This document shows positions 48,923 to 58,289 of a stretch of 64,000 bases of DNA, piece by piece (positions within the stretch are counted from its first letter, which is position 1; each line of letters begins with the position of its first letter). Below the pieces are notes generated by a model. The model saw nothing but the letters and a program-made list of their open reading frames with translations. It was not told the origin of the DNA and did not search any database. Location of the stretch: positions 1 through 64,000 of the forward strand of contig JAJEKV010000518.1 of assembly GCA_021234155.1 (NCBI GenBank), read 5' to 3'. A program made the translations under genes and the position numbers. Origin of the DNA: Isoetes taiwanensis. Lineage: Eukaryota > Streptophyta > Lycopodiopsida > Isoetales > Isoetaceae.

Positions 48923-50637
48923 TGACGCCCCTCAATATATATGACACCCACCAGTATACATATTGTGGGGACTTTCCCCTCCCATGGCAACCAACTTGCC
49001 ATGAGCAGGCTCCTCCGCCTATTTCGGGCCATCTATGAAATGATGCCCAAAGAAGGACACAAAGGGGTCATTCGCCCACGCCTTCAATGGGACTCCTACG
49101 TCGGCGGAAGCATGAATACAAGGGTTAGCACACAAAGATAAATCATATATAAATAACCACCACGAAGGGTGGCGATCCATCCAAATACCAACGCATAGAA
49201 TATGCATCTAAACCTAAGAAAACACCCAAACCCCGTGTTCTACCCCTACTGCACTCGGTGAGGATCGACCGACTACCGGGCCTCAAGAGATCGCCAGACC
49301 GAAGTCTTGGCATGGCGCTATCGGCATAGAACATCGGCTAGGGTTGACCACTCCATCCGCCCCTCCCCGTGCACACTTTGCGGATGGGTCAATTCACGCT
49401 ATGGCTTCGCTATAGCCTTAGAGACGCGGGTTCAAGGTATCACCCTTTGAGCCTACTCCAGTTCATGACGCCCGGGTCCGATGAGGGTGGTCGGGGAAGC
49501 GCCCCTTCGTAATCCAAGTGGTTCCATGGGTGAGCTAGAGAATACGCGTGCCGCATCACCCCGACCCCGCATCCGTATCCGACTTACTCACCCTAAATCT
49601 ACTCAAAGTGCATGGTGCCCCATACGGGTCACACCACTACACCCGTGGAGTGTCCACCCATACCCGCCCTCTCCGGTGACCTGGCCATCAGGCCTAGCCC
49701 AATCGTAGGAGTCCCAGAGCCTTGTATGTTAGATGCGGGACCCCACCCCACTTCACCACTTTGTGTTCCTTGTCCGGTGCTAAGCCGGTCCCCATAGCGC
49801 CTATGACCGGTGGGCTCTTGTACACGTGCCGCAATATTGGGAATTCATGTGGTTTTATCTAGGAACATACTAACATTATATGAGTTCAATGGTCTCTACC
49901 ACCCTTATTTCCCCATTTCGAGTGATACCATACAAAGAACTATCAATCCATCCTTTTAGAAACCAAACCGTAATCGAATATAAAGAGAACTTACCTTTAC
50001 AATCAAGGGTTAGTTCCTACCATTAAAACACGAGAGAACGTATTTAACATCACAACAAGTGCCCAACAGTAGCTACCCTAGAATTCACAACTAAACTACT
50101 ACTAACGTTGGTTTTGGACCCGATTATCGTGGGGTGCTTCCATAGTGTCAGAGATTTAAGGGGGTGGTAGCAATGCAGCTAGGGGTTGTTTAGTGATTTT
50201 GGTGAGGTCAGCAACATCCTTGGGCGCCGGTTGCTCCTTAAGGCCAAAGAGGGATCCTTGGCGCCGGCTGCTCCTTAAGGCGCTCAGCAGTCCTTGGGGC
50301 CACCGCTTGCCTTGGGCCAGCAGCCTCCTCTCCTCCATCTCCAGCTGCTCTTAATTCGAATTAGGGCACAAAAGCCCTAATTTGGGTGTCCAAAATGGAA
50401 ACCATGCCTTGTCCAATCGATTTGGGCCAAGTGGCACCCCTTGTTGGTGCTAATTAACTAATTTAGCTTAATTAGGGTAATTAGGCTATATACTTTATAA
50501 TTATCCACAATGGATTTATTAACATAGCTAAATAAAACCATTGTGGTCGACGCCCACTTAGCCAATTACCCCTTATGTCCTAGTGACGTGTCCTGCATGC
50601 ATAATGCATACCGTATGAATGTTCGGAACGTCCTGCA
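48923..50637 (-). repeat. 5' LTR of the Gypsy-type element
   Basis: Pairs with 39899-41613. It begins TGACGCCCC and ends CCTGCA on the plus strand, and immediately abuts the N-terminal half of the interrupted gene. Confidence 0.85.
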
Positions 50638-51470
50638 GTTCAAGGCTACAGCTTGTTCCCGTAAGCTCTTCAACGACCGCCCAACTTCTTTATGTATAAG
50701 CTTCTTATTAAGAATGGAAGGAAGCTTATACATTTTTTCTTACATCATCTCTACCTCTTTTGCTCCTATGGGGAATACTTTCAAAGATTCTCCGAATGAA
50801 TCATCTGTCTAGCACACATTCTAAGTGGCGATTGTAGTGGATCTAGGCTTTTAGAGCCAAGATACCATGTTCAGCTACCTTTGCACCTCGCTTCATATCT
50901 CTTTCTCCAATTGTAAAATGTTGATCGACCGATACCTAAAGCCATGCGCCACCCAAATGCAGACAGAATTCCATCCCCTTGAGCACTATCATGTCCTCTC
51001 CTTCTCCCTGTAAGTCACACTCAAGACGCTAAAAAAAAAAAAAAAAAAAAAAGGTAACCCTTGCATTGTATGGTTGGGATAAAAATTCTTTTCTTAATTC
51101 ACGCGACTTGATGCTTGGTAAGTTTCTTGTTGCAAGTATTTTGCAAAAGCAGCCTTGACTTCATGAACTTATTGATTGAAGTTGTGGAGCATAGCCTTTC
51201 CTCTTTGCTTTTCCCCTTGGGCTCTCTTAAAATCCTATGTGTGTAAGTATACTTCCTCTTTCGTTTGAATTGAGCCTGAATGTTGTCCTCAAATGATTCA
51301 AGCTCAGTACTCGAAGCTTGCGGTGATGTTGTGAGACGTCCTTCCATCCAAAGAAGATCACATCGCTATTTTCCCACCGAACAAGTTCATTCTCACTTGG
51401 CCTTTCTCGCACAAGCATGACATCCTCGGATCCTCTTTCATTAGTTCTCGAAGCACCTTTCCAACACAAA
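50638..51470 (-). pseudogene. N-terminal part of the DUF7869-like gene, upstream of the Gypsy insertion
   Basis: Minus-strand pieces: ESFEDNIQAQFKRKRKYTY (51099-51347), GIGRSTFYNWRKRYEA (about 50887-50943; helix-turn-helix-like, as in the N-terminal part of the family), SLDPLQSPLRMCARQMIHSE (about 50770-50850) and LIHKEVGRSLKSLREQAVAL (50638-50705). The last segment is what should precede the KREFPDVSIAKNTAFSKC block at 39.8 kb, so the two pieces are one gene split by the LTR element. A 22-base poly(A) run (51031-51052, plus strand) interrupts the frame. Function is unproven; the family is likely transposase-derived. Confidence 0.5.
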
Positions 51471-51619
51471 GGCCAACCTTTGTGTCTCCTAAGAATTCAT
51501 CATCAACAAAGATCCCGAGGATCACCGAATAGAATTATAGCTTCGTGATATTTAGTTCTAGTACAAGAATGGAGAATGTGGCAATCGCATTTTTAGAGTT
51601 CTCGTTTTGAGTAACTAGG

Positions 51620-51830
51620 TGGTGGCTCATCATCATCTCGGGCCTGGTATTCTCGCGAAAGCAAACCGAGTAGCTAAATCCATCGATGGATCAATCTCTT
51701 CATCTCGCATCCGACACGCCTCCACGCATTCTATGTATGAGTTGTATGAGGTAGGTGTCCCCATGTCCGATCTTGGTGTCTCATCATGGGTCGCATCAAT
51801 GCCATGAAAACGTGATATCGCCGAGGCCAT
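51620..51830 (-). pseudogene. Coding-like minus-strand piece upstream of the DUF7869-like gene
   Basis: Open frame with FHGIDATHDETPRSDMGTPT, CRMRDEEIDPSMDLATRFAF and ARIPGP, continuing in another frame as DDDEPPPSYSKREL. Acidic and probably disordered. It may be the N-terminal part of the same gene or a separate one. Confidence 0.3.
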
Positions 51831-52390
51831 TCGATGAATGTGCCCACGTACCCCGCAATATTATCTACACCCGCATTATGCAATCGAAGCACGTGAGTTG
51901 GCACCACGGCCTCCAGAACTTGCACAACCACGCTCGCGTGCATCCACATCCTTCCCATGGATGCTACTTCTATTCACCAATGACCTCGCCAACAACAACA
52001 TTGTCATCAAGATAAGTTCACCAAGTTCTCCGTGTTGCTCATTGGTCGAGATGAAGGAGAACTGGGTGATGCCGATGTAGAGGAACCATCGGGCAGGTTG
52101 GGGTTTCCGTGACGATGATGATCTGGCGTGAAGCATCCGGACGATTCTCACGCCTCGCCTAGGCCATTCGATAAAATGCCTACCAAGATCAAAGAACATT
52201 ATCCGCTACCGCACATGGAATGGGAAGCACATGGGATGGAATTATGGCTTCAAGAACCTCCACGACGACGTTCTTAAAGTAGTCAATGTTCTTTCCATGT
52301 AGGTGCCTCTATGCGTTCATGCCCCTAACAACAACCACGCCCCCACAGAGGAAGTTCAAGGTCCTTTTTCCCGCAAGCATGCAATGACAC
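51829..52390 (-). repeat. Diverged tandem duplication with coding character on the minus strand
   Basis: Two units (about 51829-52160 and 52161-52390) share GGCCATTCGAT, CTCCA(G/C)..TTGCACAACCACG-like and TTCCCATG words. On the minus strand both encode a similar peptide: VVVQVLEAVVPTHVLRLHNA with GYVGTFIEWPRRYHVF in one, and VVVEVLEAIIPSHVL with GRHFIEWPRRG in the other. Shared protein-level pattern means the unit duplicated while coding. The repeat protein is not recognised. Confidence 0.45.
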
Positions 52391-52442
52391 ACACATTGTT
52401 AGAAACCCCGCGGAAATGACCATAAAATATTCATTAAACAGT

Positions 52443-52605
52443 AAATGGCGCTGGTGCGCCATTTGTTCAAATAGCGCTAGCCGCCGCCATTTGTTACAAA
52501 ATAAGCAGGCCCGGGCCTTATTTGAGTAAATAGCGGCTGCGCTATTTGAGGCAAATGGCGCTACGCTTATTTGATCTAATGGCGCATCACGCCATTTGGC
52601 TTTCT
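52443..52605. repeat. Hairpin array 1: tandem palindromes of AAATGGCG...CGCCATTT type
   Basis: Six consecutive imperfect palindromes of ~20-25 bases, each opening AAAT(G/A)(G/A)CG-like and closing CG(C)(C/T)(A/T)ATTT-like, with short spacers. The first is nearly perfect (AAATGGCGC, 4-base loop, GCGCCATTT). Arms and loops vary between units while arm complementarity is mostly kept. One unit is AAATAAGCAGGCCCGGGCCT TATTT. Confidence 0.8.
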
Positions 52606-52639
52606 TAGGAACAAAATAGGAAAACTTAGGACAGCTAGA

Positions 52640-52830
52640 TTACACAAGATGACATTACTACAGATTACTACATATAACTACACAGGATACAAACAGACAT
52701 CAAGATTACAGATTACACATTAGTAGAGATTACTACGCATCACTACAAGATTATTACAGATTGTTACAGACATCGCAGATTACAACGGACTACGACATTA
52801 TTTCCTGGATTGTTACAGTTACTACAGACA
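52640..52830 (+). repeat. ACAGATTACTA-type degenerate repeat
   Basis: About a dozen irregular copies of (A)CAGATTAC(TA) in 190 bases just after hairpin array 1. Confidence 0.75.
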
Positions 52831-52939
52831 CTCTGTGGTAGAAACATTATTCTCGCACTTATAGGAGAAATTGCCGACAGCTAAACTAAAAATGTAAGTC
52901 ACTAACCTTGGGATCATTGTAGATCGAGAATCGCCATTG

Positions 52940-53165
52940 AAAGAAGGGAAGAGCCTTGAATCAAGTAGGCGCCTTCAAAATAAAGGAAGCGCCGCAATCA
53001 AATGAAGAAGCTACCGCTATCAAATGAAGAAGTGCTCGCGAACCAACTAAAGCACTCGCGAATCAAGGTAGCGCCGCTATGAAATGAAGAAGCCACGCTA
53101 ACCAAGTGAAGCGCTCGCAACCAATCAAGCACCTCAGAATCAAGATAGCGCCCAAAGAAGCTTTC
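52940..53165 (+). repeat. Degenerate repeat, AAATGAAGAAG / GAATCAAG / GCGCC words
   Basis: Repeated words (TC)AAATGAAGAAG, GCGAATCAAG and (A)GCGCC alternate about every 30-40 bases. Frames through it on the minus strand are spurious. Confidence 0.65.
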
Positions 53166-53404
53166 TTTGACAAAGAAACACACTCAAATAACTCTATCGA
53201 GGAACCAATGCCTAAGGCGCAATAGACGCCCGACGAGCCGCCTTTGGCCGCCAAGTCCTCTCAGCGCAAGTACCGCGAATGTTGAAGCGAGGACGGGGAG
53301 CATAAAATCGCGAACCGCTAATAATGAGGATCTAAAGCGCCTTCATTTACCATATCCGTATCTCGAGATTTTATAGACGGCTTTCATTGTGGACCGCACA
53401 ATAT

Positions 53405-53640
53405 ATATCTAAAAGTGGCGGGCAATTCAAATTTTAAAATTCGGTTATGGACGGTAGGGAATTCAAATTTTAGAATTCAATTAAGGACGGGCGGAAATTC
53501 AAATTCAAATTTTAAAATTCAAGTGATTGTGACGGGCGGAAGGCCGGGCGGGGCGGAAGTGACGGGCGGGACAAATCTGTCGTGCCATTAATTTCGACGG
53601 GTTTATTTTTCTCTTCATTTCATTTCTCTCATTTCATTTC
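53405..53640 (+). promoter_or_regulatory. AATTCAAATTTTAAAATT repeats followed by pyrimidine-rich leader (possible promoter)
   Basis: Three copies of AATTCAAATTTTA(A/G)AATTC alternate with GACGGGCGG words (53420-53560). From 53610 the plus strand becomes pyrimidine-rich (TTCATTTCTCTCATTTCATT and, to 53760, CTCTCTAG repeats), as in plant Y-patch promoters and 5' leaders. A coding region follows from 54.57 kb. Promoter function is inferred from position only. Confidence 0.3.
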
Positions 53641-54055
53641 ATCGCCACCTATCGTTGCCTTCCTCGCCAGCCGCTTCAGCGCCCTTCCGCCCCTTCTCTC
53701 TCTAGCCTTTAGCTTTTCTCTCTAGCGCCTTTGTGTTTCTCTCTAGTGCCTTCGAAAGTAGCTTGTTGATCCGAGCTCCGGGGAAAAAAGGTGGAGTAGA
53801 ATTTCTACGGTCCCCTATGACGTTCCTCAGACGGTCGCATATATCGATGGCCTCGTGTTCGGGTTAGTTAAAATGACTTGTTTTTAGTCGTTTTCGGGGT
53901 CATGGGTATATAAATAGCGCCGATTGCCGTTTCATGTAGCCGGTGTCTAGGATAGTGAGTTTTGTGGTTCCGTCTCGAAAAGAAATGTACAGCCGGGCGC
54001 CATTTTTTGGGATGTGTTAGTTTTGTAGTTTGTTTAGATCAGATGTAGTGTAATG

Positions 54056-54535
54056 TAAATGGCGCCGCTGCGCCATTTCCATGCAAATGGCGTCATGCGC
54101 CATTTCTCAATCGCCGCCCTCTCCCTCAGCTTTTGCCAACAATCCAGAAAGTCTGAGGGCCTTATTATCCACTCGCCGAGAATGCCTCCTTCGTGGCCGA
54201 GAATAGGGAGTGTACACTCTGGATTGTTGGCTGGCCGGGGGATTCCCGATTCGCCCCGTCGAGAAATGGCCTTGATGATTTGAGTTTGAATGTCGCCACA
54301 TCTGCGCCATTTGCTTGAAACGGCGCCATTATGCATTTCTCGACCGCAAATGACGCAGCGGCCATTTCGATGCAAATGACGCCATTGCGCCATTTCGACC
54401 GGGCAAATGAAGCGAAATGACGCCATTTGCATCGAAATGGCGCCACCAAGGTCATTTGCCGTCGAGAAATGGCGATGGCGGCGCCTATTTCCCAAGCAAA
54501 TGGCTAGATGGCTTCATTTCCATGCAAATGGCATA
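54056..54535. repeat. Hairpin array 2: AAATGGCG...CGCCATTT palindromes
   Basis: At least eight palindromic units of the same type, in two sub-clusters (54056-54115 and 54300-54535). Examples are AAATGGCGCC..CTGCGCCATTT and AAATGACGCCATTGCGCCAT TT. Spacers are often C(C/G)ATGC or CGACCG. The array lies between the pyrimidine-rich leader and the first coding stretch, so it may sit in a 5' UTR or intron. Confidence 0.8.
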
Positions 54536-54565
54536 GTGGGTTGGGTTTGGGTTTCAATGATTTGA

Positions 54566-55023
54566 ATGTTGATTTGTTGTTTTCTTTGTGCGCCTTCGTT
54601 GTCCAAGGCCCAAAACGTTGTGACGGAGAAGACCGTGGTCATGGCTGGAAGGCCATGGTGCATGGAAATTGTCAGGGCAATTCCCTTGGAGGAAGGGGTC
54701 GACCCCACAAAGGGGGACAAGAAGAGAGAACTTTGCCTCCTCACAAAGTCAGAAGTGGTGAACAAGACGTTGTGATGCAGCTTGGCATCATTGTCAACAT
54801 GCGGGAGGTGAAAAAGCATGGAAGATTAGACTTCCTTGGTTGCACAGTGGAGGATCCCGTGAATTGCACCATTGATCTGTACTGCATGGACTGGCCGTTT
54901 TACGATCCACAGATGATGGAATCCAACATCAAGGACCGTACGGTCGCCAAAAAAAAAAAGGGCCGTTGCCTTCCTCTAAAAGTAGAGGCAAATGCTATTA
55001 ATGGCACGGGCCGAGCTACTTAG
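54566..55023 (+). pseudogene. First coding part of an unrecognised plus-strand gene
   Basis: Frame 1 (54566-54775) reads AQNVVTEKTVVMAGRPWCME, RAIPLEEGVDPTKGDKKREL and CLLTKSEVVNKTL; the sequence then continues in another frame as LGIIVNMREVKKHGRLDFLG, CTVEDPVNCTIDLYCMDWPF and YDPQMMESNIKDRT. Both have natural composition and one apparent frame change separates them. No family is recognised. The position between two hairpin arrays suggests they belong to one element or gene. Confidence 0.45.
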
Positions 55024-55115
55024 AGGATTTGGCATTCTCAACAGCCTATGGACGATCAAAGAACTCAGGTCACATATTGTCGAGCCAAGACCTCTTGTAA
55101 TATGCCTCGCTTCTA

Positions 55116-55409
55116 ATGGACAAAGACTTGGCTTCGACAGGAGATTTCAAGGAAAAAGCTAAGCCAAGCCTTAGGCAAGCCAAGCCAAGGGAAGAAAAAG
55201 CCAAACCAAGGGAAGTCCAAATGGAAGGGACAGAGCATGAGGAAGATAATCACAAGAAAGACGAGGAAAATCCCAAGTCTCCTCCCAAGTCAGCTCCCAA
55301 ATCTCCTCCTACCAGGACACCTATCGGTTCTCCTATCAAGTCCCTGGATAAACAGGATTCAGAGAGAACCATTAGTGATACTAAATCCTCCCCACATCTG
55401 GAGAGGTAA
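55116..55409 (+). pseudogene. Disordered charged/proline segment of the same gene
   Basis: 97-codon open frame: KEKAKPSLRQAKPREEKAKP, then an acidic part (HEEDNHKKDEENPK) and Ser/Pro repeats (SPPKSAPKSPPTRTPIGSP). Clearly low-complexity, likely an exposed linker. Starts with ATG but probably continues from upstream. Confidence 0.45.
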
Positions 55410-55426
55410 GGCGCAAGATCGACGGG

Positions 55427-55760
55427 TTGGTAGCATTCCGCCTAAAAAGGAAGAGGGAAACAAAGAAGGAGATGAGGGTCGGAAAGCAGAAGAAAATGGA
55501 AAGTTTGGAGGTGCCTTCGGAACTGAAGATGGACTGTGATGCCGAGGAGGAGTTGGCAGAAGAAACTCTAAAAAAAATACAGCAGCACGGTCACATGTTT
55601 CCTCTAGGTGTGACATATGTAAGAAAAATATCCATCTGGGATATGGAAGAGGCACCTCCTAACATGACAAAGACGAAGTTGTAAATCTTGAACATGTTAG
55701 GAAACTGCGGCAAGTCATTTGTCAAGATCCCCATCCGCCTTCACGCGGCAGATGTGGTGC
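55427..55760 (+). pseudogene. Basic and acidic segment of the same gene
   Basis: Frame 55427-55684 encodes FRLKRKRETKKEMRVGKQKK (nuclear-localisation-like), then SELKMDCDAEEELAEETLKK and HGHMFPLGVTYVRKISIWDM; just downstream, past the stop, GNCGKSFVKIPIRLHAADVV follows in a different frame. The basic cluster and acidic helix suggest a nuclear protein. No domain match known to me. Confidence 0.4.
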
Positions 55761-56124
55761 CCTTTGATCTAGATACAAAGCGGCTAGTACCCCGGTCTTG
55801 CAAATGACCGGCTGGTATGAGGTTCTACATTATTAATGGCAACCATTCTCGTCTCGGCCCGCTTTCATTTCGTGTGTCGGTTGGGGATGTAAGATGCGAA
55901 TAGAACTCGTAAAGATTTACATTTATAGAATGTGCGAGTTCTTTTCGGAGCATTGAGTGACTTGGACCTTCTTCACCAAAGGTGGATGTGACATCGTGAG
56001 CTGTGACAAGAGCGAAGGAACCCTACGCAGATCGGATACACCACCGCTGCAGGGCAATAATGTGAGGCGGCAAGCCAAACACCTGCCAGAAAAAGGCCAA
56101 TCAAGAAGTTTAATTTATCACAAG

Positions 56125-56205
56125 GTATGTACCATCAGTATGAGCCAAATGTCGCCCGCCGCGCCATTTGAGGTCAAATGGCTAGCCGCACCATTTGACA
56201 ACGCT
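56125..56205. repeat. Hairpin array 3, inside a putative intron
   Basis: Two palindromes (AAATGTCGC...GCGCCATTT and AAATGGCTAG...CACCATTT, about 56151-56200) follow a strong splice donor (CAAG|GTATGT, GT at 56125). Coding character resumes near 56215. So the repeats appear to lie in an intron of the plus-strand gene. Confidence 0.6.
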
Positions 56206-56214
56206 TTGCCGCAT

Positions 56215-57000
56215 TCAAGCTCTAACATATTTGGTTTGCCTTTCAAAGATTACCTTGAAATGGTTGACAAGATTCTCAAGGGAAAGCATACCAAGGATGT
56301 CAATGTGTTCGCTTTCATGCCGACGACATTTACGCCTCTTTTCGCCAAATGTGGAATAAATGGAAAAAGGGGTTGAAAGATAACAAGGGCCAACAAATGG
56401 CCAATTGGGCAAAAGGATAAGGACTATTTTAGCGAGAACTACCTCCGATGCATGAGAGGCCTAGATTATGAAGATTGCGTAACCGCCCTCCGTGAAGCCA
56501 TCGAGGGGACATTTATGTTAAGGTCAAGACGATTATAAGGGTGATAATTTTTTCAAGACGAGAGCACGTAACTTGAGGATTCTTGCCTACATGAAGAAGG
56601 AGATTCTCAACTACATCCATGATGAACTTGGAATCAAGTACGTAAAGTTCGAGGACTTGAGAAAGGTGTCCGAGGGATTCCTGCACTCAACCCTCCTATC
56701 GTGGGGGTGGTGCATAATAAGTGGTCTCCGACGCAAGATCCTGAAAGAGGGGGCCCATGGTAATGTGCCCTTCATTAGGCAGATCCATCCGTAAGCTTTA
56801 AAGCCCGAGGCCGAGGACGACCTCAAAAGATTTTATGTGGAGGCTTTCTAGTGGTGGGATTGTCCAGATCCGATCATGTTGTTCGCCAAAGATGATCTGT
56901 TTGGATGCGAGGCAAATTACCCGATTTGGGATCCCGCCACTCGCCAAATTCTTTGATGCTGCTTCTAAGATGACAGACATCGGATAATATGTTTTGCTAA
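56215..57000 (+). pseudogene. C-terminal coding pieces of the unrecognised plus-strand gene
   Basis: Successive frames encode FGLPFKDYLEMVDKILKGKH, TKDVNVFAFMPTTFTPLFAK, ENYLRCMRGLDYEDCVTALR, MKKEILNYIHDELGIKYVKF, EDLRKVSEGFLHSTLL and PIMLFAKDDLFGCEANYPIW followed by DPATRQIL. They have consistent natural composition but change frame several times. I do not recognise the protein. Whether it is a transposon protein or a host gene is open; the hairpin arrays favour a mobile element. Confidence 0.4.
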
Positions 57001-58080
57001 GCCGAACATACGAAGTCTCTTCTCGCAATGCCCCGGAGAGACTAGAATCCGATCTAGAGTTTACTTAGGCATGTGTACTAAGAGGAAAGTGGGTGGGCAC
57101 TGTGTGGTGGCATAAAAGAGCCAACAGTGTGGTTCTAGCCACCGTAATCTCAGCCCAAACACACCGATGAACACCGATATCAGGTTTTATGGTGAACATC
57201 CCCGAAAGCACCTCAAGTTCCTAAGACCCATAAAGATGCAAGAAAGTGAGCCGTAGAATCTGGCTAACAAGCCCCGCCGAGGGACAAAAGTTCAAATACG
57301 GTTATAAGGTATGGAAGGGGAATACTTGGTTCACAAGGTGTTGGTCCCGCTATAACAAAGATACCTTGTCGATAAGCTCTTCCCTCCAAGTAACTTTGTT
57401 CGACTTTTTTCCGGTGGGGCTTTTTGCTAGGCATCATTGCGCTTAAAAAGTAGTAGTGTGGCCTATGAGCATGATGGAAAAAAGATCCAATGTATGCTAG
57501 GGATTCTTGGAAGAATTGACAACGCCATTAATCCCTTTGCTTGATCCAGCATGACCATGGCCTCTCGTCGAAGTTTTGACACCGCCAAGGCTTACTCTGT
57601 GAGAGACATCACATGGTGGTGGAGGAGAGACATCACATGGTGGAGGAGAGGGGTCACAGGCCAGGCTGGTGCGGGGAGAGGCCACAGGATCCAAAGAAAA
57701 AGTGGTACAAGACATGATTCAAGCAGATTGACCAAGTAAGATTAACGCGGATGATATTGATAAAGCAAATGATAAGGTTTTGGTGAGGAATATTGAAAAC
57801 CGATTTGCATATCATACTTGTATATAAGATTTACTGTGGTATTGATAATTACTGCATCTTGATTAATCTTTTGAATACGATGACACATAATGATCTTAAT
57901 GTATTTGCCCCTTTTGTATATCTTACTTGTAAAGCAAATAAGCCAAAGAAATGTGGCTTTTGCAATATGAATATATTGTAAATGCATCAAGGCGGGGCTT
58001 ATTTGTTTGCTTTTGTCCGTATTGTCCTTATGATTCACTTCAAATGCAGTGACTTTATTGCTTTTTTTCCACAATTTTTA
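57000..58080. other. No recognisable gene beyond short frames
   Basis: Possible 3' portion of the plus-strand gene (57246-57446 frame with FKYGYKVWKGNTWFTRC), then an AT-rich stretch with short frames only. Confidence 0.35.
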
Positions 58081-58082
58081 TT

Positions 58083-58160
58083 CAAATGGCGCAACCAGGT
58101 TGTTTCGCCCGACGATTTCCGCCCCATTTCGTGTCAAATAGAGCGGTTTTCAGGCTAATC
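58083..58160. repeat. Hairpin set 4, degraded AAATGGCG palindromes
   Basis: AAATGGCGC...CCCCATTTCG spans a degenerate palindrome, followed by AAATAGAGCGG and a GCATTTTAAGTAAATAG remnant. It is the last occurrence of the motif to the right; none was noticed outside 52.4-58.2 kb. Confidence 0.5.
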
Positions 58161-58289
58161 CTTGTGCATTTTAAGTAAATAGCTGGATTTGATTCTTTGA
58201 ATGTGTGAAAACAACTAACAATTTCATTTCGAGTTAAAATGGAATCACTAAATTTCCAACTTTAATGAAACTCGCTTATAACGCTTTTT

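Larger units (their letters stand above)
39899..50637 (-). mobile_element. Gypsy-type LTR retrotransposon inserted in the DUF7869-like gene
   Basis: Two direct ~1.715 kb LTRs (39899-41613 and 48923-50637) bound ~7.3 kb. On the minus strand a Met-tRNA-like primer-binding site (TGGTATCGAGCC, complement of 48906-48917) lies inside the right LTR, and a polypurine tract (AAGGTGGGGAGAA, complement of about 41614-41628) inside the left LTR. The interior is badly degraded; short minus-strand stretches near 42.9-43.2 kb and 46.1-46.3 kb resemble integrase core blocks, which with the PPT style points to Ty3/Gypsy. Not whole: many breaks. LTR similarity suggests a relatively recent insertion, with the same dating caution as the neighbouring element. 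Flanks are the two halves of one host gene. Confidence 0.8.

Noticed and set aside
52443-52605. CRISPR array
   Set aside because: Units are palindromes with varying sequence and tiny spacers, in a eukaryotic context, without identical repeats or cas genes.
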